Part shown: positions 23,700-34,966 of the stretch, piece by piece
How positions within the stretch are numbered: position 1 is the stretch's first letter
Layout: each line of letters opens with the position of its first letter
Source of the DNA: Castanea sativa
Lineage: Eukaryota > Streptophyta > Magnoliopsida > Fagales > Fagaceae
DNA: 64,000 bases
Reading direction: 5' to 3'
Assembly: GCF_040712315.1 (NCBI RefSeq)
Contig: NC_134019.1
Coordinates: 35,063,873 to 35,127,872 of the forward strand
The notes under the pieces: generated by a model
Told to the model about the DNA's origin: nothing
The model's database searches: none
Seen by the model: only the letters and a program-made list of their open reading frames with translations
Program-made: the position numbers and the translations under genes

Positions 23700-26166
23700 C
23701 TAAGCAGCATCATGAATCACCTTTACTTTTGTTCCTTCAACAGGTTGTATGGGGGCTTCAAACTGCTTAACCTCCTTAGACTGATGTCCAGAGGAGGGGA
23801 AAGCTTCAGAAGAGCTTTCTTTTTCAATGTCTGCTCCCTGGGTGGTAGCATCAACCTTGGTGTGGACGGAGTAGAGGCTCGGATGGTTGGTGGGTAGCAA
23901 ACATTTTCTGTCCTCTAAAGGGCAGAAGAGGCCTCAATCCTAGCTCGGGTAAGTACCTCGTTCCACACTTAGAGGCAGTAGTGCTTACATACCTCTGAAA
24001 CCTGTGATCTAAGATTTTCCATAGTCTTCGCCACTCCGACCTCGTACCCTTCTTGCTCGGCTTGGTCCTTTGCTTTCTCAGCCTCCTCTTTGGCATTTTC
24101 AGCTTCATCCTTGGCCTTGTTGGCTTCCTCCCTAACTTTCTCAGAATCCTTCAGGCTTTTCTTAAGAACCTCTATTTGTTTCTTCGCCTCAGCATTGTCC
24201 TCATCGGCCTGGCGAAGTTGCAAGTGCTGGGTCTCAACCTATTTCTCGATCGTCTTTAAGGCTGCATCAGCACTTTTCCACTCATTTTCTTCCTTGCTTA
24301 ATTGGGCAGTGACCTCTTGTAGCTTCTTGTCCTTTATCTCAAGGGTCTTCTGGGTATGGTTGCACCTTGTTTCCTCATCCTTAAAGGCTTTGTAAGTGCT
24401 GATAACAATCTCTTCAGCTCTATGAGCAGATTGGACAGCCTATTGACAATAACAAGGTGGAACAAAGAAATATAGTCAAACCAAAAAAACTAAGTACAAA
24501 AGGGAAATGAAATGAATAATAGGTAAATAGGATCTTACCATAGCGAGCTCATTTTTTAGTGTCGTAAAGACATTTTGATCCCTCATCTGCCTTAGCTCAT
24601 GCATGTCCTCAGGCAGTAAAAGAGCTTGTTCTAACGCATTTACAACACAAACAGCTGTTCCTGCGTTAGAACCCCTGATGGAAGCATCGGCGGTAACCGC
24701 ATGATCATCCATTGTAATTGTTGGAGCCCAAATTGGGGCAAGCACAGGTGCATGGATCACCGTCCTTTTTTCTAACCTCGTCTGTATTGTGCGAGCCTGT
24801 TTAACTCCCTTCTCAGGCTCCATGTCTTTGGGAAGGAGGTCTTTCGCTCCCTCAATCACGTCCTTCCCCTTGTGCTGACCCTCTTTCCCTTATGATCAAC
24901 TTGATTAGTGCATTAGGATTGGGTAGGTAGGGAAGGAGGAAGTTTGGGCTGAGAAGAATTCTCTAGGCCTTTATCTTTTGTCTGGGGAAGTTTGGTCTGA
25001 GCTGCCTTCTAGAGCTCTTAATTTCCCACCTGGGCTTCCATTATGTCTTTAAGGTTCTATCTGGGCTTGAGCTGAATTCTCATTGTGTCAGGGCTGTGAG
25101 TTTCTCCTTGTGGATGACTCGAAGATGAAATGCCGAGGTCACCAATTCGATCCTCAAGAGAAGGGGGTTGGTTGAAGACTTCAAATTTGTCCTCGGAATC
25201 TGAAACTTCAAAAATTTATTCTTCTTCCTTTACACAGGGTTGAGAAGAGGTTGCTTCATCGGCTGTGTGTTGAGTTGGAAGAGGAATTAGGGGAATATCG
25301 TCTAGTATGAGTTATGTGACGAGGGTTCCTTGAGGAATAGGGGTGCCCGCAGGTAAAAGGAAGCCCTCGGCAGCAACACTTATCTGGTGTAAGCATGGGT
25401 CCTTCGCTCTAATCATGCACTTCGATGCCTGGAAGGCTTTTGAGATAGGATCGTAGTCGAGGATCAAGTGTGCTACTCGGAGTTGGTTATCTGTATGCAC
25501 GAACACTTCGACCTTCAATATTTCGTCCAATTTGTCGTGATTGACAAGATCAAAGTGGCAAATAGCTGCATGTGGGTCTGCAAAATTGATAAGAAAAACA
25601 ATATTAAATCAAACAAATGTTTTTACATAAACTCACATTAGAAAAGAAGAAGAAAAAGTAATTGTGAGTAGTTCATCTAAACCTAGAGCCTTTCCTGGTT
25701 TCCCTTCCCTTGTTGGACAGGAGAGGCCATCATGCCAATCCCCTGAGATGATTAGAAAATCATTTTTCAGGCCCTTGTTGGATTCAGGGAGGCATTAGAT
25801 TAATCTAACCTTGGGGTACCTAGATTTTAAATAATACCCCTGCCCCTTAAGGTTGTGGAGATTGTAAATTCAGTTCACATCGTGATGAGTGAGCCCTAGA
25901 CCCATCTTTTCATTTAGTGCATCTACAGAACCCAAAATTCTAAACATATTTGGGGCGCACTGGGTCGGATCTAATCTAAAGGCCCTAAGATAGTCCCTAG
26001 TAACCGTCCCCATTGGGATTTTCATCCCTCCCTCTATAAAAGCGATCATTTGGATAACTATCTCTCCTGTTCGCCTTTTCTCATGCCACTCCCCTTTCGT
26101 ACAATATGTAGCCTTAAATTGCTCTATCTTTTTGTCAGAATCTACGAGGGAAGTGAATCTACCCAT
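23700..26166 (-). pseudogene. Antisense gene (aORF) of Tat element 1
   Basis: It reads opposite to gag-pol. The start ATG is at 26166 (MGRFTSLVDSD). The N-terminal part (IVIQMIAFIEGGMKIP, NMFRILGSVDALNEKMGL) closely matches element 2, and resembles, from memory, proteins annotated as putative gypsy-type transposon (Transposase_28). The C-terminal part (about 23969-24223) is a Lys/Glu/Ala-rich coiled coil. Introns with GT-AG ends are visible on the minus strand at about 25578-25682 and 24440-24538, at the same places as in element 2. Extra stops suggest decay. The function of these antisense ORFs is not known. Confidence 0.7.
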
Positions 26167-26696
26167 TTGTAGAAGAAGGTTAGAGATGTTGACGAATATA
26201 GAAAAGGACAGGTGAGCAGAGGAGAAAGAAACACAAAAAAGAGAAAAGTATGTAAAAAGATAATGAATGAGGAAGTTCGGGAAGACTTACTTTAGGACAA
26301 AAAACCACCTCGGCCTAACTCTTGGTTGTTGTGAGGGCACGCGTAGATCGAAAAAGTTGGCAAGTTCGTTGTATGAGTGTTGAAGTGAGTAAGATGGTTT
26401 AAATTGTTGATATTTATATCAGCGAGAGTTATGAAGCGGGAAAGTTCTCGCCTATGTTCCTATGTAATCCTCAGTCATTGGATGTGCATCGCGTTGTCAA
26501 ACGTGGGGGACAAAAAGCCATCAAAATTTAATTAGTGGACGCCCCGCATGTCGAAATGTCAAGAACATGCAGTGGGCAGTTCAAGGGACATCACCACTGT
26601 CAGGGAAGAGGTGTAGCGAACACAAGTTAACGATGACAGATGTCGAGATCCTCTTTTCCTCCTAAAATGGCGGAAATGAGAAACTCAAGGGGCTAT

Positions 26697-27496
26697 TGTG
26701 GGGTCATTGGGCCCAGGAATAGGGGTTGGGCTAGAGGCCCAATCTGAGGACACTAAATGGTCCAAGGATGTAGGAATGTCAGCCCAAAATGCAGTATTGA
26801 TGGATAAAGAAGCGAGATCTGATCAAGGTTGTCCAAGAAGGTGGTCTAAGGAGAAGTATGTCCTCGGCTATGTAAAGCCAAGGTAGGAGAAGGCTGTCTG
26901 GCGTCCAAGGGCGATATTCTAAGAAATCTTATAAGTAAGAGTTGGCATGGTGGATGTACAAGATAAGAAGAAGAGTTACGAAATATCTAAGATAAAGCTG
27001 TTACCACCATATTGAATTCTTTGCAACTACTTCTCTAGCCGCATTAATGGGAAAGTGATGCTTGAGCATCAGGGTTTAGCCTTACAACTGCCTCTAAAGA
27101 CTTTAGGGATAGGTTGATGGGACAAGTATCTAAATCGGTAATCTGATCTATACGTGGAAGATGGGGAGAAGAAGGTGGATGATATAAAAGGAAAAGGAAA
27201 ACGTTCAAAAGGGGGATCAAAGAGAAAAAGGAGAAAATACTGTACCCATTAGCACCCATAATTGTAATCTGTCTTTCAAAAGATAATATCAATCATCCTT
27301 GGCTTGTGTCCGAGGACAATTTTTGCTACATAAACAATCCAGTGTGTGTGATGTTGCAATCTAGCCCATCATTTTTGTTATTCAACATCACTATAACTTA
27401 GATTTCAAGCACACTCTCTACAAATTTCATTGTATTAGGCTTTTTGGGCCTATCCCCTACTTACTGTTGGGTTTGGGTGCAAATTGTGACCTTACA
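26697..27496 (+). repeat. 3' LTR of Tat element 1
   Basis: 800 bases, preceded by the purine-rich caaggggcta that would serve as the polypurine tract, and followed by the target duplication ATTAT. Confidence 0.95.
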
Positions 27497-27516
27497 ATTA
27501 TGATAAAAAAGTTTTG

Positions 27517-28594
27517 AAAATTTTATTTTAAAAAGATTCATCTTACCAAAATTATTGGATTTTAACTTTTAAGATAATAATTTTGTATTATAAAAAATGA
27601 TAAATTCACATACTTTTTAACAATTTTTTTTACTAAGAGAATAATTTATTATTATCGTGAAATCATTAACAATAATAAAACCACAAGTATGAATTTAAAA
27701 AAATAAAAATAAAAGAACACAAATATATCAAACCGCAATATTGATAAGTACTTATCAAATACTCAATTTTTTCAAAAAGTACTTTCTGACAGCTTTTACC
27801 AAACGCTCTACTTAAAAAAAAAATTCATACCTTTTTTTTTTTTTTTTTTCATAAAAACACATTTTAAAATGCTGAACCAAACTCACCCCTAGTTGTCTAG
27901 CCTATAAAATTTGTAAAGGCAGGATGCGCTAATTTTTTTTTAACAATTGTTTATACAATATGTTATAATTTTTTTAATTTATAATTTTTATTTTGGATTT
28001 AAGGGAATGGTGTCTCAATATTCACACTCCCTTCTTGTGAGACATCCCAAAAATCTTACTGATTGTTAATGTGGATGATAAATTTGGAGATTTTAGTTTA
28101 TTACATGTCCTTGGAAATTAATTTAATTTACTTGTCAAATATCAAATCAATTAGTCAAGCCACTTTAACTAGGCACTCACCGCAACATATCATATAGATA
28201 ATATGTGTCAGCAGTACTGTACAGCGGATATTAATGTAGTAATGTCTCTCTAAAGAAAAAGGAATAGACAGCGGCACTCATTATTATTGATCCCACAACA
28301 GATAAAGACCAACAAGCCTATGAACAAGACATGAACATTGCTGTTTGCGCTACCACACATTCCAGCTAAGAATTTTAGGCGTAAGAAATTAGGAAAAAGA
28401 TTAGGAACCTTCCCTCCTCTCTTCATTTCCAACTTCAAAGCCCACATGATTGATAGTTATCATAAAACACTTTCCTTCATCCTTCCGGACTTTCCTTTCC
28501 CAACAACCCTCTGCCCCTGAGAAAAAAATATCTGTAATTGTTGTACTAAGTTTTAGTGTTTTACCCACAAAGGAGGGAAAATAATCAATCAGAC
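27517..28594 (+). promoter_or_regulatory. NLR upstream region (5'-flank copy B)
   Basis: The first 400 bases align with unit 2 (48150-48560). From about 27925 the sequence is the NLR-flank block that recurs at 5055, 45235 and 48570. The last 170 bases (ttccctcctctcttcatttcc ... gcccctgagaaaaaaat) are CT-rich and probably form the promoter and 5' leader. Homology with unit 2 ends at about 28545, some 50 bases before the NLR start codon. No clear TATA box was chosen. Confidence 0.6.
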
Positions 28595-31400
28595 ATGGCA
28601 GACAGTGTTGTGAGTTTCCTGTTGGAGAACCTGACTCAGTTGCTTACCCAAGAATTAGACTTGCAAGGTGGTGTAAAGGATCAAGTCAGGTTACTTAAGA
28701 GCGAGCTGTCACTAATCAACGTCTTCCTCCAAAATACTGAAGGGAAGCGACATGACAATTTGGTGAAGGAGGTAGTCAGCCAAATCAGGGACGTAGCCTA
28801 TGAGGCTGAGGATGTTATTGAGACATTCATCATGACTCTGACAAAGCACACGAAAAGAAGCAAGCCGAGGAAGCTAATCCATTGCTTTGACAGAGCAAGC
28901 ACGCTTCACAAGGTTGCAAACAAGATAAAGGGAATCAAGAATGTCATCAAGGAAATTTACGAGAATAGGAGCAGGTACGGGGTAGAAATAGCTGAATCAT
29001 CTGGAGGAGATGCAGAAGCGGAGGAGATACTGCACAGGCGAAGGAGACATGTTGAGGAAGATCAAGTGGTGGGCTTCGCTCATGACACTGAGGCATTGAT
29101 GAAGCACCTTATTGAATTTGCGACGGAATGTTGTTTCAATCATTGGCATGGGTGGTTTGGGTAAGACCACTCTTGCTAGGAAGATCTACAACAACAATGA
29201 CGTCAAGAGTTACTTTGATTTCCGTGGGTGGGTTTATGTCTCTCAAGAATATAGAATCAGAGAGCTGTTACTTGAGATTTTGAAAGTCGTGATACCAATG
29301 CCAAAAGTTAAAAAATTTATTTTGAAAGCTGAATTGAAAGGGGAATTATTCCACGGTTTGAAAGCAAAGTATAGCTCAAATAAAGACAAATTAAAGGCAC
29401 TAGCAGACTTGGAAGGTATCAAGGAAATGAACGATGAAGATTGCAAAAACATATTGAATGTGATCTTGGAACAAATAGAAGACGAGAATTTGAAACGTTC
29501 GTTGTCGGAATTGATGAAAGATGTTTACCAAAAAAATGGTGAAGGATGGGAGGATTTGAATGATGATGAATTGAAAAGTGTGCTGTTCGAATGCTTGAAA
29601 GACAAGAGGTACTTAATTGTCATAGATGACATCTGGAATACTGAAGTATGGAATGAGGTAAGTATTGCCCTTCCTGCTAACTTAAATGGAAGTAAAATAT
29701 TGATTACTAGCCGAATAAAAGAAGTAGCAATACATGCAAGTAGTATTCCCCCCTATGAACTCCCATTTCTTGAAGAAGATAAAAGTTGGGAACTCTTCTC
29801 TATGAAGGTGTTCCGGGGAGCTGCATGCCCTCCAGAACTTGAGATTCTGGGGAGACAGATTGTGGAAAGTTGCCTAGGTTTACCACTTGCAATTGTGGTA
29901 TTGGGGGGTCTTTTGGCGAATAAGGAGAAAACACAACGAACATGGTCGAAATGGATTGGCCATGTCAATTCGTATTTGACTGAAGATAGATCACGTTGCA
30001 TAGATATATTGGCTCTAAGCTACAACCACTTACCCCAACGCTTTAAACCATGCTTTCTATATTTTGGTATCTACCCAGAAGACTTTGAGATACCAGCGAG
30101 ACAACTAATTCGACTTTGGATGGCCGAGGGATTTATACAGCAAATTGGGAACAGAAATATGGTGGATGTTGCTGAAGACTACTTGGACGAACTCATTGAT
30201 CGGAGCTTGATTCAAGTGGCAACAAAAAGGCTAGATGGAGGAGTCAAAACATGTCGTATTCATGATCTTCTACGAGATTTTTGTATATCAGAGAGTGCAG
30301 AAGAGAAGTTTCTTGCGGTTCATTCAGATTTTAATCTTTCACCCATGAGACAATCTCGTAGAATTTCTATCCACTATGCCAACCATCAGTACATTTCTTC
30401 CAGTCCTTGTGAGCTTTCAAATAGTCGTTCTTTAATTGCCTTCGGGGGGTTTGTTGGACTCAAGAGTCCTCTTGCTAAACTAAACGAAAGTAACAAGTTG
30501 GTTAGGGTGGTAGAGCTCAGGAATATGTCCATTCCTTGTTTAATCCCCAACAATATTGAAGACCTGATCTTTTTGAGGTACTTGAGTTTTCAATCTGATG
30601 TCATTCCGGATTCCATATGCAACCTTTGGAACTTGGAGACGTTGGACATAAGAAATTCTAAGCGAAAAGAGAGTTCTACAGAAAAATGCTGGCGCTTGCC
30701 CAAGGGGATACAGAAGTTAAAAAAATTAAGACATTTGTTCCTGGATGAGCCAATATCTCTAGCTGGTAAAGTGGCTTTACCCAATCTTCAAGTCGTTGCT
30801 GGTATAGCTATCGATAGAGACACTGAGATAGCCTTTGCCATGGCCAGTTTTCCCAATTTAAGAAAATTAGTATTGTATAGGTCGCAGTCAGGGCTTTTGT
30901 CAAGCCTTCAGCCCTTGCGCCATCTACAAACTTTGAAGATTTATAATAAAAATCTTGCCCTTTCAAGTCCGAGTTCATTCCCATTGACCCTCACAAAGAT
31001 AACCTTAGCAGGCGCAAACTTATCTGCAGCAGTCTTGAGAGTGTTGGGTAGCCTTACCAGCCTTCGAATACTCAAAGTAGGAGGAGTTGCCCGACAAGGC
31101 ATTTATAATTTCCTCAATTGGGATGAAGGCAGTTTTCTTCAACTTGAAGTCCTTAAGATGGCACATATGAAAGTTGTAGAATGGAATATGGGGAAAGGTG
31201 CAATGCCAAACCTTCGACGTTTGGTCATTGAGCGTTGTGATTTTTGTTATATGTCCCCCGATGAACTAAGGAGTTTGACTGCCTTGAAAGATGTGGAAGT
31301 TTTATATCCCTATGAAGGTCTGAAATGCTTGCTTCATCTGTGGCAGTTGCACATGAGGGATGAATGTAAGCTCCAAGTCTATCCACCTCTGCAAACCTAG
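28595..31400 (+). CDS. CC-NB-LRR disease resistance protein (RPP8/RPP13-like), one frame change
   Basis: An intracellular immune receptor of the CNL class. Translation from ATG 28595 gives an Rx-type coiled coil of about 173 residues with the EDVID motif (AYEAEDVIETF). At about 29105-29118 the frame changes by +1 (a net one-base gain or two-base loss); a single open frame then runs 29112-31400. It holds the P-loop GMGGLGKTT, RNBS-A (FRGWVYVSQEYR), kinase-2 (LIVIDDIW), RNBS-B (ILITSRIKEVA), GLPL, RNBS-D (PCFLYFGIYPEDFEIP), an MHD variant (IHDLLRD), and about 330 residues of leucine-rich repeat. Total is about 935 residues, normal for the class. Between RNBS-A and kinase-2 lies an unusual ~70-residue acidic insertion. 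No intron is needed. It is either a recent pseudogene or an intact gene with a sequence error. Confidence 0.88.
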
Positions 31401-32140
31401 AAATTGAAAAAAAGTTGATGACTTCATCTGCTGTTGCTATGTTTTTGTGGGGGTCTGAGACGAGGGGTCCTCTGTTTTGTTCGTTGGTTCATAACTTCAT
31501 ATAACCTTTTTTTTCCACCATTAATTTATCGTCTGGGGGTCAAGCTATGGTGGCATTCGCATAAGCGCAAGATAGTTTCTCCGACTTTCCTTTAGTCTCA
31601 TTCTGTGGGGGGCGAATGAGGCAGCACATTTAGCAAAGCAAGGAGAAGAAGAACAGATATTGATTGAAGATGCCACTCACTCCTCAGTGCATTGAAGAGC
31701 GAGTGGAGTCTGATAGGTCTACTTATGCTTTTGTGTGATTGCTGCTCTTTTCATTGAATCTTTCCTGCTTTCGTTCGTATTGTTGTTGTTTTTGTGTTCT
31801 TGTTTTTAAGTATGAGTTTTCAGGCAAAAAAGGCCTTTGTAATAATTTATTATGTATCAGTCCTGCTTCATCTGCTTTGCTATGTTTCGGCGAGGCTTGA
31901 GGGGTTAATGGTCCTCTGTTTTGTTAGTTGGTTCAGGTTTTGATTGTATAATATGTACTCAAAAGTTACTTTTTGCTAATTCCTTAAAAGCTACTACTTG
32001 AAATGGCCGGGATGCTTCAACGGTTGCAAATGGGGGGCTGAATGTGAGGTCCAAGTCTATCCACCTCTCGAACCGACCCGACCCAACGGATTGAGAAAGA
32101 GTTGATCAGCTTAATCTACTGTTGCGCTATGCTTTCCTGT
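31401..32140 (+). repeat. NLR 3' region with repeated tail motif
   Basis: The end of the NLR and its trailer (tccaagtctatccacctct ... ctgctgttgctatg ... ggtcctctgttttgtt) recurs in degenerate form at 31860-31940 and 32035-32140. The trailer has therefore been duplicated locally at least twice. No separate gene is seen. Confidence 0.6.
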
Positions 32141-33281
32141 TTTGATGGTAATACCGAATTCAACATATTACCCACGGGTATCATCCGACCGGTCAGAGTA
32201 TTCGAGTATTGGGTGCAGGTATCATTGTTTATCCGAATTTACCCATACTCGATCCGTATTTTTTTTTTTTTGTAAAAATTATATTAAAAGAATATTTTTC
32301 CAAAAAAGGATATTATCAACAATTTTTAAATTCCTTTAAGAAGTTGCTGATTATATTACAGTGGGTTACCATGATTAAACCATAACGATATTATCCATTT
32401 GATTTGATAGTCAAATCAATAAGGAAGCAAATTAATTAATAACATTTTAAAACACCATTAAATATTATTTATATTACATATTTTCTTAGCTTCTATGCAT
32501 ACATAAATGTGTAGTTTATTAAAACTAGAATTCTAAAATATTGTAGGTAAAGGTAAAAGTACTGTAAATAAAAGTAAAAGTTAGTTAAAATAGTACAGTG
32601 TGAACTATGAATAGTATCAAAAAGTGCAATTGGACCCATGAATAGTAGCAAAATAAATTGAATAGTAAAATAAGTTGGTAAAAATAATCTTTACTAAATG
32701 AACACTAAAGAGACGAAAGTAGACCTTCTTCTCTTAATAGATTAATTAATAAAAAAAATCCTTAAATTTATGTCTTACTAATTACATAGTTGTCTTTTGC
32801 TTAATTGAATTTTTGTTTGGGATTATAACATGAATTTGACTTTCATTTGTATGGAAATTATTATACTATTATTGCTACTTATGCCTTCTTTGTAAAGTAA
32901 AATATCATATATCATGATTTTGACTTTCACTTGTGTGGAAAGCATTGATTCCATTTGTATCATTACTTCCCATAAAATGCTTAATTGATATAATTTGCTC
33001 ACAAATTTTTCTTAAGAATTTATAAGGGAATATATTAAATAAGATTATATCAATCTTCCTATCAATTACTAATTGATTTTGTTTGTGCATGTATCCTTCC
33101 TATAAAATGCATATTGAAGTAATTTGCAAGAATATGTCAAATGTATCTTTTTTTTATCGCTAACTTATTTGATCATTTGTACGTATTTAGAAAGCTCAAA
33201 TTACTTTGTTTGACACTTTAATTAGAATTCTTTATTATATCTTAGACAAAAAAATAGAGATGCATTTGACACTTTAATTAC

Positions 33282-33321
<40 letters not shown>

Positions 33322-34559
33322 ACAAGAAGAAGAAGAGCATAAGTGTTTTATTTGAAAAGAGGCGGGCTTGTAGACTTTTATAATTAAAGAGTAATAGAGG
33401 ATGATGAAGTTGTAAGTGGTTTGTGCATTTTGTCATCTTGTCATTTTTTTTAAGTACTTTAAAATAAAATAAAAATCAAACCAAACCAAAACGGAAAAAA
33501 AAAAAAAAAAAAAAAAATCAGATATAAGCATCACAAGCAAGAAATTCGGGTGAAAATTCAGTATGGATGATAATCGGGTTTTGGGTTTAGGTATCCGATT
33601 CTGGCCCATGGCCATCCCTAGATGTTGATGGTATGATACTTTAAAAAAAAAAAAAAAAAAAAAAGATTCAATCTATAGTGTTCGCTCTTGATAATAACTC
33701 TTTATTATCAATACAAGACACAAATCAGTTTTTGGCGTAAGCGGAGATAGATGGTATGATATGAAATGTGGTTTTTTTTTTTTTTTTCCTAATTAGAATA
33801 AAAGACTTATTGTGATTCGGTTTTACTGGACTAATTTTTTGCACTACAAAAAAATATATATATATTAATTGCACTACAAAAAGAGATTAAGTTTTTGAAT
33901 AAAAGTAACATTCAAATTCTAAGTTAAGTTTTTGAATAAATGTAACATTAGGCTCTCTCTTTTTTTTTTTTTTTAATATATATATATATATATATAGAGA
34001 GTTTCAACATATGACGTTCGCTTCTGATGATAGATTTTAAGTGATGATTAAAACTTTAGATTGCTTATTTAACCATTAAAGAATTTATTAATTGAGCTAA
34101 CTATAATATTAGCTTTTTGTGTATCTATAATGTAAGTTTAAAGTTTACATTAATGATTCATTGTAAACCTATAAAAATCCTTGCTAATCGATAGTGTTAT
34201 TTGAAAACTATACGGCACATCTCTCTCACACACACATGCACTTTGTATGTGTGTGTGTGATAGACTTCAGCATGTTGGTAAAGGAGGTGGCCTTAGAGAG
34301 TCAAAGACTAAAAGCAAGAAATTTTCTTTTTAATGGAAATATTAAATAAGATTTTTTCATATATATGACATTTCCAAAAATAATAATAATAATAGAAAAA
34401 TTTTATGTGGCACAGGGTGGTGCTTGTTAAGATTTCATTTTTTGTGTTTCACTTAAAAAATAATAAAAGTTGTTAAAAAAATTACCAAAATAAATAATAA
34501 AAAAATTGCCAAAACCTAAAAAAGTTACCTAAAAAATTATCAAAAATATGTTGTTAATA
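32141..34559. other. AT-rich spacer with small repeats
   Basis: No gene is recognised. Contents: a hAT-like MITE (about 32519-32705, ccatgaatagtagc motif); a (GA)n tract (33285-33317); poly-A runs; fragments of the minus-strand SINE at 33664-33745 and 33995-34112; TA tracts near 33977-33996. Stretches near 32160-32255 (acccacgggtatc) and 33540-33620 (cgggttttgggtttagg) look like the edges of an old transposon, but I could not define its ends. Confidence 0.6.
32519..32705. mobile_element. hAT-like MITE, copy 2
   Basis: It shares aaagtactgtaaataaaag, aaaatagtac and ggacccatgaatagtagc with the copy at 5478-5682. The ends are less clear. Confidence 0.5.
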
Positions 34560-34966
34560 GACACCGTACCTTTTCAGTGTTAACGGCACAGTACCCGTTA
34601 CCACATCCCATAAACTATAAGACAACCTGCCGTCCGTCCAAGGGCATGTATAACATATTCTATATGGTATATAAGTCAAAACCTGCAACAGAACTTTCTT
34701 TTTTCTTTTCTATTTTTACATTTGTAATAATCTTGAATCTTGATCTTGACAAAAAGTATAAACGGAAAAAAAGAATAATCATAAACGACAAAAGGGCAGT
34801 TGAGATGCCGCTTGATTGATAAGGAAGCACATGCACGAGTTGACTGTTGTTGTCGTCTTTGGCTGTTGATAAAAATAAAATGCGCGCCTCAACAACAACC
34901 ACTCTGCTATTGTTAAAGCCCTCGTATTTCTCTCTCTCACTTTCACTCTCTCTATCTCTACCAACC
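34560..34966 (+). promoter_or_regulatory. HDR promoter and 5' leader
   Basis: The interval directly precedes the HDR start codon. TATATAAG at 34668-34675 is a candidate TATA box about 290 bases from the ATG. The last 50 bases are a CT-rich leader (tctctctcactttcactctc), common in plant 5' leaders. The start context ccaaccATGGcg is favourable. Confidence 0.45.

Larger units (their letters stand above)
16037..27496 (+). mobile_element. Ty3/gypsy Tat-type retrotransposon 1 (old)
   Basis: A complete element with two 800-base LTRs, flanked by the 5-bp duplication ATTAT (16032-16036 and 27497-27501). Order: LTR, primer-binding site, gag, protease, reverse transcriptase, RNase H, second RNase H, integrase, ~150-bp tandem repeats, antisense gene, LTR. 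The LTRs differ at dozens of sites by eye and pol carries many stops, so the copy is old and cannot move on its own. The dual RNase H and the antisense ORF are known marks of the Tat lineage (Retand, Ogre and relatives). It is inserted in duplication unit 1 and absent from unit 2. Confidence 0.95.

Noticed and set aside
24053..24395. Plus-strand Leu/Phe/Ser-rich ORFs
   Set aside because: They are the complement of the Lys/Glu-rich coiled coil of the antisense gene in Tat element 1.
28595..31400. NLR with an integrated decoy domain
   Set aside because: The additional segment before kinase-2 is short, acidic and repetitive and does not look like a known integrated domain.
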